From Mesorhizobium sp. LSHC420B00 (GTDB lineage: Bacteria > Pseudomonadota > Alphaproteobacteria > Rhizobiales > Rhizobiaceae), in NCBI RefSeq assembly GCF_000503055.1, contig NZ_AYVY01000001.1, positions 190,816-235,590 of the forward strand: DNA of 44,775 bases, read 5' to 3'. Position numbers and translations under genes: made by a program. The notes beneath the pieces are model-generated. The model was not told where the DNA came from, did not search any database, and saw nothing but the letters and a program-made list of their open reading frames with translations. This document shows positions 24,895-32,651 of the stretch, one piece after another. Numbering within the stretch: the first letter of the stretch is position 1; every line of letters starts with the position of its first letter.

Positions 24895-24984
24895 GGCGAT
24901 GGTCCTGCGTTCTTCTACCCTGAATCGCATCGCTTGGACGAGAGACAAAGTGAATACAGGGATGGAAAAGATTGCATACGATTT

Positions 24985-25014
24985 TTGCGAGGATCGGCGG
25001 CGATCGCCTATAAT
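24985..25014 (+). promoter_or_regulatory. Sigma-70 promoter of the polyamine-type ABC operon
   Basis: TTGCGA (24985-24990) and a perfect TATAAT (25009-25014) are separated by 18 bases. The first gene starts at 25153, giving a leader of about 130 bases. The -10 box abuts the palindrome at 25015-25029. Confidence 0.6.
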
Positions 25015-25029
25015 TTGTGCATTGCACAA
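25015..25029. promoter_or_regulatory. TTGTGCA-T-TGCACAA palindrome, probable GntR operator
   Basis: A perfect 7-1-7 inverted repeat starts directly after the -10 box, covering the expected transcription start. A repressor bound here would block initiation. The divergent FCD-type GntR gene (24181-24894) is the natural candidate; palindromes of the TTGT...ACAA kind are common for this regulator class. Confidence 0.55.
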
Positions 25030-25152
25030 GGATGCCGTATCGGCAGCCATGTAGATGCAGCCCTGATTTCTTCGAGGATTCAGTCGGTTGGTGCACCGGC
25101 GCGCAACTGGCACACATGATGCTTTGGCTAATCCGACCAAAGGGGAAGCTGG

Positions 25153-26241
25153 ATGTCCAAAGCCGCCGAAATCGACATTGTGTCCGTTTCGAAAGTCTAT
25201 GGCGCGACGACTGCCGTCGAAGGCATCAGCCTGAAAATCCCTGCGGGAACCTATTGCTGCCTGCTCGGTCCGTCCGGCTGTGGCAAGACCTCGACGCTGC
25301 GCATGATCGCCGGGCACGAGAGCATATCGAGCGGCGATGTGCGGCTCGGCAACACAGTGGTCACCGACCTGCCGCCGGCCAGGCGCGGCACTGCCATGAT
25401 GTTCCAATCCTACGCGCTGTTTCCGCATCTCGACCTGATCGACAATGTCGCGTTCAGCCTGAAGATGAAAGGCGTCGGCAAGGAGGAGCGCCGCGCCAAG
25501 GCACTCGACATGCTGAAGCTGATGCAGATGGAGGCTTATGCCAGCCGCCGTCCGGCGCAGCTGTCCGGCGGCCAACAGCAGCGTGTTGCTCTCGCCCGCG
25601 CGCTGATCACCGATCCCGAGGCGCTGTTGCTCGACGAACCGCTTTCGGCGCTCGATCCGTTCCTGAAGATCCGCATGCGGGCCGAACTGAAGAAGCTGCA
25701 GACGTCGCTCGGCATCACTTTCGTCCACGTCACCCACAGCCAGGAAGAGGCGATGGCGCTGGCCGACCTGATAGTGGTCATGAACGATGGCCGTATCGAG
25801 CAGGCGGCGCACCCTCGCACGGTGTTCGAGCGGCCGGCTACGGCCTTCGTCGCTCGTTTCATGGGCGACCACGATGTCCTCTCCGGCCGCGTCACCGGTA
25901 GTCGCGACGGCATGGTCGTTTTCGATGTGCCCGGCGGCGTCACGCTCGCCGCCAGTGGGCAGGGCAGGGAGACCGGGGAGCCCATCGACATCGCCATTCG
26001 CACCGACCACGTGCGGATCGGCGAGCCGCCCGCGGCGGGGCTCGGCTTCACTGGCATCGTTTCAAACGTCGAGTACCGCGGTTCGACCGTGAAGCTCTCG
26101 GTCAATGGCGCGGGCATCGAGGATTTCACGGTGATCGTCGACGACACCAGCTTCTTCGCCAGCCCGGTTGCCGTCGGCGACGCAGTGCCGATCGCCTGGG
26201 ACGCCGAGGACGCGATCGTCCTTGGCCGTCTCGATTCCTGA
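25153..26241 (+). CDS. ABC transporter ATP-binding protein (spermidine/putrescine PotA type)
   Basis: This 362-residue cytoplasmic ATPase has Walker A GPSGCGKTSTLRM (about 38-50), a Q-loop in MFQSYALFPH, signature LSGGQQQRVALARAL, Walker B ALLLDEPLSALD and a switch in FVHVTHSQEEAMALAD. A C-terminal TOBE domain (about 280-355) fits PotA/FbpC-type importers. AAAGGGGAAGC precedes the ATG. It is the first gene of an operon with the binding protein and two permeases. Confidence 0.92.
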   Translation: MSKAAEIDIVSVSKVYGATTAVEGISLKIPAGTYCCLLGPSGCGKTSTLRMIAGHESISSGDVRLGNTVVTDLPPARRGTAMMFQSYALFPHLDLIDNVAFSLKMKGVGKEERRAKALDMLKLMQMEAYASRRPAQLSGGQQQRVALARALITDPEALLLDEPLSALDPFLKIRMRAELKKLQTSLGITFVHVTHSQEEAMALADLIVVMNDGRIEQAAHPRTVFERPATAFVARFMGDHDVLSGRVTGSRDGMVVFDVPGGVTLAASGQGRETGEPIDIAIRTDHVRIGEPPAAGLGFTGIVSNVEYRGSTVKLSVNGAGIEDFTVIVDDTSFFASPVAVGDAVPIAWDAEDAIVLGRLDS

Positions 26242-26277
26242 AATCCAGCATAACCAACCAAAACAGGGGAACTGAAC

Positions 26278-27567
26278 ATGACCAACACCACAGACAAGAA
26301 GACTGGAATATCGCGTCGCTCGCTGCTCAAGACAGGCGCCGCCGCCGTCGGTTTTGCCGCCGGTTCCGGCGCTATATCAGGCTTTCCGACCATCTGGGCG
26401 CAATCGAACATCACGTTGCGCCAGTTCGGCACCGGCGTGTCCAACCTCAATGCCATCGCCGACAAGTGCAAGGCGGATCTCGGCATCACGCTGGAGATGA
26501 CGGCAACCGATTCCGATGCCGCCGCCCAGCGCGCGGTAACGCAGCCCGACAGCTACGACATCGCCGATATCGAATACTGGATCTGCAAGAAGGTGTTTCC
26601 GACAGGCGTCCTGCAGCCGATGGATGTCACCAAGCTGAAATACTACGACGAGCTCGTGCCGCTGTTCAAAACCGGCAAGCTGACGCCGGACAGCGTCATC
26701 GCCCAGGGCACCGCGCCGCACACGGTCGGTTACGTCGAGGCGCAGGACAGCAAGGTATTCGCCAAGGCGCCGACCAATTGGTTCACCATGGTGCCGACGA
26801 TCTACAATGCCGATACGCTCGGCATCCGCCCCGACCTCGTCGGCCGTGACATCACCACCTGGGCCGACATCATGGATCCGGCCTTCAAGGGCAAGACAGC
26901 CATCCTCAACATCCCGTCGATCGGCATCATGGATGCGGCGATGATCATGGAAGCCACTGGCAATATCAAATATGCCGACAAGGGCAACATGACCAAGGAG
27001 GAGATCGACAAGACCATCGATTTCCTCATTAAGGCCAAGCAGGACGGCCAGTTCCGTGCCTTCTGGAAGTCCTTCGACGAAAGCGTCAACCTGATGGCTT
27101 CAGGCGAAGTGGTGATCCAGTCGATGTGGTCGCCGGCCGTGGCCGCGGTCCGCTCCAAGGGCATCGCGTGCCGGTTCCAGCCGCTCAAGGAAGGCTACCG
27201 GTCCTGGGGTGGCGGGCTTGGCCTGGCAGCCCATCTCTCCGGCGCCGAACTCGATGCCGCCTATGAATACATCAACTGGTACACGTCCGGTTGGGTGGGC
27301 GGCTACCTCAATCGCCAGGGCTACTACTCGGCCAACATGGTGTCGGCCAAGAAGTTCATGTCCGAGGACGAATGGGGCTACTGGATCGAAGGTAAGCCAG
27401 CAAAGGGCGATATCCTGTCGCCGGACGGCAAGGTCATGGAAAAGGCAGGCGCCGTGCGTGACGGCGGCTCGTTCGAAGAGCGCATGGGCAAGGTCGCCTG
27501 CTGGAACTCGGTCATGGACGAGGACCGCTATATGGTAAAGCGCTGGAACGAGTTCATCGCTGCTTGA
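26278..27567 (+). CDS. ABC transporter solute-binding protein, polyamine type, with Tat signal
   Basis: This 429-residue periplasmic protein starts with a twin-arginine signal: SRRSLLK at residues 12-18, followed by an alanine- and glycine-rich core to about residue 42 (WAQ). It is therefore exported folded, unlike the Sec-exported binding proteins elsewhere in this window. The mature part resembles the PotD/PotF branch (family 1), with IADIEYWICKKVF near 95, PTIYNADTLGIRPDL near 170, TTWADIMDPAFKGKTAILN near 198 and GLGLAAHLSGAELDAAYEYINWY near 310. The exact ligand (polyamine, amino acid derivative or other) is unknown. A long palindrome separates it from the permease genes. Confidence 0.9.
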   Translation: MTNTTDKKTGISRRSLLKTGAAAVGFAAGSGAISGFPTIWAQSNITLRQFGTGVSNLNAIADKCKADLGITLEMTATDSDAAAQRAVTQPDSYDIADIEYWICKKVFPTGVLQPMDVTKLKYYDELVPLFKTGKLTPDSVIAQGTAPHTVGYVEAQDSKVFAKAPTNWFTMVPTIYNADTLGIRPDLVGRDITTWADIMDPAFKGKTAILNIPSIGIMDAAMIMEATGNIKYADKGNMTKEEIDKTIDFLIKAKQDGQFRAFWKSFDESVNLMASGEVVIQSMWSPAVAAVRSKGIACRFQPLKEGYRSWGGGLGLAAHLSGAELDAAYEYINWYTSGWVGGYLNRQGYYSANMVSAKKFMSEDEWGYWIEGKPAKGDILSPDGKVMEKAGAVRDGGSFEERMGKVACWNSVMDEDRYMVKRWNEFIAA

Positions 27568-27570
27568 TGC

Positions 27571-27735
27571 CCTCTGCCTTCTCCCCTTGTGGGAGAAGGT
27601 GGATTGGCGCGCAGCGCCAAGACGGTTGAGGGGTGCTGGACGGAGCACTGTTGGTGCCACGCTGGAACACCCCTCATCCGACCGAGCTTCGCTCGGCCAC
27701 CTTCTCCCACAGGGGGAGAAGGGAACACCCCTCAG
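27571..27735. repeat. RIME-like intergenic palindromic repeat
   Basis: A compound palindrome fills the gap between the binding-protein and permease genes. The left hairpin CCTTCTCCC-N5-GGGAGAAGG is at 27577-27599 and the right one, with the same arms, at 27700-27722. Between them GTTGAGGGGTG (27625-27635) can pair with CACCCCTCA (27668-27676), and smaller stems (GGCGC-GCA-GCGCC; CCGAGC-TTC-GCTCGG) lie inside. The sequence style matches Rhizobium-specific intergenic mosaic elements. It would fold strongly in the operon mRNA. Confidence 0.8.
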
Positions 27736-27764
27736 TCGCATCGCCGACTTGGACCGAGAGATAG

Positions 27765-28676
27765 ATGGCAGTAGCGCTCGAACAATCCACGCACGTTACG
27801 TCTGCGAAGCCGGCCAGACCTAGGCGCTCCTTTGCCGGCGTCGCACCCTATCTCCAGGCGGCACCGCTGGCGCTGATCCTCGGCGCGTTCCTCCTGTTGC
27901 CGATCCTGATGATCGCCGTGGTCTCATTCTGGGACTACGATTTCGCGGCGATGTATCCGGATTTCCTGACCACCAACTATGCCGACACGCTCGGCTCCTG
28001 GGTCACCTGGAAAACCTATCTGAACACGCTGAAATACGCCGCCATCGTTTGGGCGCTGACGCTGTTCATCGGTTTCTGGGTCGCCTATTTCCTCGCCTTC
28101 CACATCAGAACCACAGCCATGCAGATGGTGCTGTTCCTCGTCTGCACCGTGCCGTTCCTGACCTCCAACATCATCCGCATGATCTCGTGGATTCCAGTGC
28201 TTGGCCGCAATGGCCTGGTCAACTCGACGCTGGTGCAGATGGGGCTGATCCCGAAGCCGATCGAATGGTTGCTCTATTCCGAATTCGCCGTGGTGCTGGC
28301 CATGGTGCATCTCTATACGCTGTTCATGGTGACGCCGATCTTCAACACGCTGATGCGCATCGACAAGTCGTTGGTCGAGGCCGCGCGCGACGCCGGCGCT
28401 TCCGGCTGGCAGGTTCTGTGGAACGTCGTCATCCCGCTTGCCAAGCCCGGCATGGCGATCGGCACCATCTTCGTCGTCACCCTGGTGATGGCCGACTTTT
28501 CGACGGTGCAGGTGATGTCCGGCGGCCAGAGCGCCTCTGTCGCGCTGATGATGAAAAACCAGATGTCGCTGCTGCAATATCCGGCAGCCGCCGCCAACGC
28601 CGTCGTGCTGCTGGTGCTGGTGCTGTTGATGGTCGCGGGCATCCTGCGCATCGTCGATATTCGCAAGGAGCTGTGA
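27765..28676 (+). CDS. ABC transporter permease (PotB type)
   Basis: This 303-residue inner-membrane protein has six hydrophobic segments (first about 33-55). The EAA loop is EAARDAGASGWQVLWNVVIPLAKPG near residues 205-229, and the SNIIRMISWIPVLGRNGLVN region is typical of PotB-type permeases. A longer cytoplasmic N-terminus of about 30 residues precedes the first helix. It starts 30 bases after the palindromic repeat and is followed by the second permease 4 bases later. Confidence 0.92.
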   Translation: MAVALEQSTHVTSAKPARPRRSFAGVAPYLQAAPLALILGAFLLLPILMIAVVSFWDYDFAAMYPDFLTTNYADTLGSWVTWKTYLNTLKYAAIVWALTLFIGFWVAYFLAFHIRTTAMQMVLFLVCTVPFLTSNIIRMISWIPVLGRNGLVNSTLVQMGLIPKPIEWLLYSEFAVVLAMVHLYTLFMVTPIFNTLMRIDKSLVEAARDAGASGWQVLWNVVIPLAKPGMAIGTIFVVTLVMADFSTVQVMSGGQSASVALMMKNQMSLLQYPAAAANAVVLLVLVLLMVAGILRIVDIRKEL

Positions 28677-28680
28677 GGCG

Positions 28681-29499
28681 ATGAGCCACGACAAGCGCAC
28701 CTTCGAATTCTACGTGCTGGCGGCCTTCTTCGCGCTTTTCGTGCTATTCCTATACGGCCCGCTTTCGGCGATCCTTATCCTGTCCTTCCAGGGCGAGAAT
28801 GGCGGTCTGACGTTTCCGTTGAACGGCGTTTCGCTGCACTGGTTCGCCAATCTGTTCGAGCGCCAGGCGGTCGGCGATTTCGGCGGCAGTTTCAAACGCT
28901 CGCTCGTCCTTGGCCTGATGGTGATGATCGTCACGGTCGTCGTGTCGCTGCTTGCCGGCCTTGCCTTCCGGCAGAAATTTCGCGGCGCAACTGCCTTGTT
29001 CTATCTGGCCGTCGCCAGCCTCGTCGTGCCGTCGATCATTATCAGCCTCGGCATCGGCGTCGTCTTTCAGCAGGTCGGCTTCCGCCCCGCCTGGTACACC
29101 TCTGCTTTCGGCGCCCATCTGACCTGGACCTTGCCTTTCGGCGTGCTGATCATGTTCGCGGTCTTCAACCGGTTCTCGCCGGCCTATGAGGAAGCCGCGC
29201 GGGATCTCGGAGCATCGTCGTGGCAGACCTTCGCCCATGTCGTTCTGCCGATGATCGCGCCCAGCCTGATCGGTGTCGGCCTGTTCGGCTTCACTCTGTC
29301 ATATGACGAGTTCGCCCGCACGCTGATGACCTCGGGGACCTTCAACACGCTGCCGCTCGAAATCTACGGCATGACGACGAATGTGACGACGCCGGTGCTC
29401 TATGCGCTCGGTACAGTGACGACCGTGTTTTCCTTTCTGGTGATCCTGCTGACGCTCGGCGCAATCGTCTATGTCGGCCGCCGCCGGGAGCGTGCCTGA
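28681..29499 (+). CDS. ABC transporter permease (PotC type)
   Basis: This 272-residue inner-membrane protein has six hydrophobic segments. The EAA loop is EEAARDLGASSWQTFAHVVLPMIAPSL near residues 163-190, followed by FGFTLSYDEFARTLMTSG, a PotC-family hallmark. GTGAGG is in front of the ATG. It forms the pore with the preceding gene product; the next gene starts 2 bases after its stop. Confidence 0.92.
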   Translation: MSHDKRTFEFYVLAAFFALFVLFLYGPLSAILILSFQGENGGLTFPLNGVSLHWFANLFERQAVGDFGGSFKRSLVLGLMVMIVTVVVSLLAGLAFRQKFRGATALFYLAVASLVVPSIIISLGIGVVFQQVGFRPAWYTSAFGAHLTWTLPFGVLIMFAVFNRFSPAYEEAARDLGASSWQTFAHVVLPMIAPSLIGVGLFGFTLSYDEFARTLMTSGTFNTLPLEIYGMTTNVTTPVLYALGTVTTVFSFLVILLTLGAIVYVGRRRERA

Positions 29500-29501
29500 C
29501 A

Positions 29502-30242
29502 GTGCAGATCCTCGTGGTCAATCCAAACACCACCGCCAGCATGACCGAGACTATTGCGGCGGCGGCCCGATCGGTCGCTGGTCAATCGACGAAGATCGTT
29601 GCCGTCACCTCGACGATGGGCCCGGTTTCGATCGAAGGCTATTATGATGAAGCGCTTGCCGTACCCGGCCTGCTGGTCGAGATCGCTGCCGGCGAGCGCT
29701 CAGGCGCGCAGGCTGCGATCATCGCCTGTTTCGACGACACCGGCCTCGACGCCGCACGCGCCATGGCCAACATTCCGGTCATCGGCATTTGCGAGGCAGC
29801 GCTCAGCACGGCCTCGTTCATCGCCCAGCGCTTCACCGTCGTCACCACCACCGGACGCTCGCACGTGCCGGTCGAAGGGTTGGTGCAGCGCTATGGCATG
29901 GCGGGGCGCGCGCGCGTGCGCGCTGCCGATATCCCGGTTCTTGCCCTCGAAGATCCGGCATCCGATGCGCTCCTGAAGCTGCGCAACGAGATTGCGCGCG
30001 CCATCGACGAGGATCGCGCCGAAGCGATCGTGCTCGGCTGTGCCGGCATGGCCGACTTGGCGGCCGCGCTGCAGCGGGAATTCGGGCTTCCGGTCATCGA
30101 CGGCGTCGGCGCCGCAGTCAAGCAGGCCGAGGCCTTGATAACGCTTGGCCTGACGACATCCAAGCGCGGCGCCTATGCAAGCCCATTGGCAAAGCCCTAT
30201 CATGGTGCGTTGAAGTCCTTCGCGCCTGATGCCGCCGAGTGA
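29502..30242 (+). CDS. Asp/Glu/hydantoin racemase family protein
   Basis: This 246-residue protein starts with GTG. It opens ILVVNPNTTASMTETI, typical of hydantoin racemases, and has the two catalytic cysteines at Cys76 (IIACFDDTGLDAAR) and Cys180 (IVLGCAGMADL). These numbers are almost those of characterised rhizobial HyuA proteins. It would racemise hydantoins or a related amino acid derivative without cofactor. As the fourth transport-linked gene of the operon (gap of 2 bases), it hints that the imported compound is a hydantoin, ureide or amino-acid derivative; this is inference. Confidence 0.88.
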   Translation: MQILVVNPNTTASMTETIAAAARSVAGQSTKIVAVTSTMGPVSIEGYYDEALAVPGLLVEIAAGERSGAQAAIIACFDDTGLDAARAMANIPVIGICEAALSTASFIAQRFTVVTTTGRSHVPVEGLVQRYGMAGRARVRAADIPVLALEDPASDALLKLRNEIARAIDEDRAEAIVLGCAGMADLAAALQREFGLPVIDGVGAAVKQAEALITLGLTTSKRGAYASPLAKPYHGALKSFAPDAAE

Positions 30243-30247
30243 TCGCA

Positions 30248-31084
30248 ATGCCCCGAACGATCCGAACGCTCGCACGTGAAGAAGTGCAAACCCTTGTCGA
30301 TTGGGCGGCGGCGGAAGGCTGGAACCCCGGCCTCAGCGACGCCGCGCTGTTCCAGGCAGCCGACCCGCAGGGCTTCATCGGCGCCTTTGTCGACGGCGAG
30401 ATGGCGGCCGGCATTTCAGCCGTTGCCTATGGCGAGGAATTCGGCTTCATCGGCCTGTATATCTGCCGGCCGGACAGGCGTGGCCAAGGCCATGGTAAGG
30501 CCGTTTGGGATGCCGGCATGGCGCGGCTCGACAACCGCACGATCGGCCTCGACGGCGTCGTCGAACAACAGGCCAACTACCGCAGCATGGGTTTTGCGCC
30601 GGCCTACCGGACGATACGGCTCATGGGGTCGTCGAATGCCCCGGCAGCCGCCGGCAGCGACATTCGCGCCGTAGGGCCGGAACTCGTGCCGGACATACTG
30701 GACTATGACCGCCGCTTCTTTCCCGGCCCGAGGCGATCCTTCCTGGAGCACTGGCTGCGCCCGCCGCATATGGCCCATGCGATCGTCAAGCACGGCGCCA
30801 TTGCAGGATATGGCGTCGCGCGCCAATGCCGGGACGGCTGCAAGATCGGCCCGCTCTTTGCCGACAGCCTGGATGCAGCGAGCCGTCTCTTCGCCGCACT
30901 CGCGCACATGTCCGGTCCCGGAAACGTCCATCTCGACGTGCCCGAGACCAGCGGGCAATTTGCAGATTTGCTGTCGTCCGCCGGCCTTCAACCCGGCTTC
31001 GAGACAGCTCGGATGTACAAGGGAAGGGCGCCGCAGCTCATGCAGTCCGGGGTTTTTGCGATAACGACGTTGGAGCTTGGCTGA
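30248..31084 (+). CDS. GNAT family N-acetyltransferase with a second C-terminal GNAT-like domain
   Basis: This 278-residue cytoplasmic protein has an N-terminal GNAT domain (about 1-130) with the acetyl-CoA loop RPDRRGQGHGKAVWDAG near residues 76-92. A C-terminal domain (about 150-275) resembles the YitH/HolE-type acetyltransferase extension. A GTG at 30239 overlapping the racemase stop is an alternative start. It ends the polyamine-type operon. The acetylated substrate is unknown. Confidence 0.82.
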   Translation: MPRTIRTLAREEVQTLVDWAAAEGWNPGLSDAALFQAADPQGFIGAFVDGEMAAGISAVAYGEEFGFIGLYICRPDRRGQGHGKAVWDAGMARLDNRTIGLDGVVEQQANYRSMGFAPAYRTIRLMGSSNAPAAAGSDIRAVGPELVPDILDYDRRFFPGPRRSFLEHWLRPPHMAHAIVKHGAIAGYGVARQCRDGCKIGPLFADSLDAASRLFAALAHMSGPGNVHLDVPETSGQFADLLSSAGLQPGFETARMYKGRAPQLMQSGVFAITTLELG

Positions 31085-31135
31085 AACGGTGCAAGCCGAC
31101 GTCTACCGTAAAGTCGGGCAACACGAATACCTGGT

Positions 31136-31282
31136 CTATTTTTCCTGAACCGAAATGCCGGAATCGTCGATACGAAGTTCCACGCCTTTCGGCTTAGTCT
31201 CCTCGCGATAAACATAGATGCCCAAGGCAATGACGGCGACGACCAAAGCGCCGATGATGAGATAAAGATAGTTCTGCTTCAT
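31136..31282 (-). CDS. Small membrane protein of 48 residues
   Basis: This short gene codes MKQNYLYLIIGALVVAVIAL, a single membrane helix (about residues 5-25), then a charged tail (YREETKPKGVELRIDDSGIS) ending VQEK and TAG at 31136-31138. The helix with short polar head and an acidic tail after it suggests an inner-membrane protein with the tail in the periplasm or cytoplasm. The reading frame has the codon bias of the neighbours. It resembles short uncharacterised membrane proteins that I recall from rhizobia. The ribosome-binding site is weak. Not part of either adjacent operon: the GNAT gene converges on it, and it lies downstream of the FAD oxidase gene on the same strand. Confidence 0.75.
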   Translation of the reverse strand: MKQNYLYLIIGALVVAVIALGIYVYREETKPKGVELRIDDSGISVQEK

Positions 31283-31358
31283 CCGCTGTCGTTAACAACA
31301 TGATGTGGGCGAGTCTAGCAGTTCGGGTATCAGGACGGCGGACGGACACGCGCGTCGA

Positions 31359-32651
31359 TCAGCCATCCAGCCGGTCGCGCAGCATGCTCCAGGGGAGCAC
31401 CATGTTTGGTGCATGCCGCATCAGGCTGTGGAACGGGATCGGCGACGACGGTCCAAACGGCAGCGGCAAATCCTGAGGCTTTGTTCCATCAGCCCAGTCG
31501 GCAAGCACCTGGCCCATGGCAGTCGTCATGGCGATGCCGCGCCCATTGCAGGCAAAGCCCGCAACCAGGCCGGGGCCGAGATCGACGAGGCGCGGCAGGA
31601 AGTCGGGCTCGACTGCAGCCATACCCGACCAGCTGTAGTCGATCGGCGGCATTCCCGGGAGATCGAGATGCCTGGCAAGCCGTCGCCAGATTGCCTGCGG
31701 CACCCGAGTGTCGGCACCGAGGCTAAGAACATGCATGCCGCCGGTTATCAGCCTGTTTTCGCCATCGAAGCGGAAGGTGAAGAGATTGCGCCTTGTGTCG
31801 CCGACGCCTTGCCCTCCTGGAAGCAGGCGGGTGCGGTATTCGCGCGGCAGCGGCGCCGTCGCGATCTGGAAGATTTTCAGCGGGAAATAGGTTCGCTGCA
31901 GCGCGCGATCCAGCGCCCCGCCATAGGCGTTGGTGGCGACCAGCACTTTTTCGGCACGCACCGAACCGGCGGCCGTCTTCAAAGCCCAACCATCGCCTAT
32001 GTGATCGATCGACGCGACACGCGTATGCTCGAAGATGCGCGCTCCGGCCTTTTCCGCCGCGTCGGCCAATCCGCGCGCATATTCGACCGGATTGAGGACG
32101 CCACCCGACCTGTCCATCCAGCCACCGAGATAACCGCGAACGCCGGTCAGCTCTTCGACCGCCTGTCTGTCCAGCGCGACAGTCTGTCTTCCGCGTTGTG
32201 CCCATTGTTCGGCGCGCGATCTGGTCTTTTGCAAAGCGGCCGGTGAATGGGCTGGTTGTATCCAGCCGCTCTGGACGGCATCGCATTCGATGGCATGCCG
32301 CTTGATCAGGGCAAAGACGAGGTCGGCGCTGCCGGCGGCGAAATCGACAAGGCGTTCGCCGCGTTCGGGCCCAAGCTGGGCAATGATATCGTCGGGGTCT
32401 CTTTTCGCGAAATTCGGCACGACGAAGCCGGCGTTCCTGCCGGTTGCCCCCCAGGCGATGATTTCCGCCTCGAGGACGGCCACCGAGATGCCTCTTTCGG
32501 CGGTGTGCAGCGCGGTTGAAAGGCCCGAAAACCCGCCGCCGACAATTGCCAGATCGACATCGAGTGCGCCTTCGAGGGTGGGCCGGTCGCGGCGACTGCG
32601 GCTGACGGCATGCCAAAGGGAAACGCCGTGCGGCCGGGTCACAGCGTTCAT
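31359..32651 (-). CDS. FAD-dependent oxidoreductase (DAO family, amine or amino-acid oxidase-like)
   Basis: This 430-residue protein has the dinucleotide-binding motif VDLAIVGGGFSGLSTALHTAERG (Gly38, Gly40, Gly43) ending in LEAE (Glu binding the adenine ribose), then WGATGRNAGFV as in gamma-glutamylputrescine oxidase and related enzymes. The second FAD segment near the C-terminus is GLVAGFACNGRGIAMTTAMGQVLADW. It likely oxidises a secondary or primary amine. Its ATG overlaps the livM stop (ATGA), so it is co-translated with the Liv importer, and the imported compound is probably its substrate or precursor. Confidence 0.9.
   Translation of the reverse strand: MNAVTRPHGVSLWHAVSRSRRDRPTLEGALDVDLAIVGGGFSGLSTALHTAERGISVAVLEAEIIAWGATGRNAGFVVPNFAKRDPDDIIAQLGPERGERLVDFAAGSADLVFALIKRHAIECDAVQSGWIQPAHSPAALQKTRSRAEQWAQRGRQTVALDRQAVEELTGVRGYLGGWMDRSGGVLNPVEYARGLADAAEKAGARIFEHTRVASIDHIGDGWALKTAAGSVRAEKVLVATNAYGGALDRALQRTYFPLKIFQIATAPLPREYRTRLLPGGQGVGDTRRNLFTFRFDGENRLITGGMHVLSLGADTRVPQAIWRRLARHLDLPGMPPIDYSWSGMAAVEPDFLPRLVDLGPGLVAGFACNGRGIAMTTAMGQVLADWADGTKPQDLPLPFGPSSPIPFHSLMRHAPNMVLPWSMLRDRLDG

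Noticed and set aside
24895..26010. Upstream extension of the GntR frame to 609 codons
   Set aside because: The extension runs through the operon promoter and antisense to the ATPase gene; the winged-helix domain begins only after 24894.
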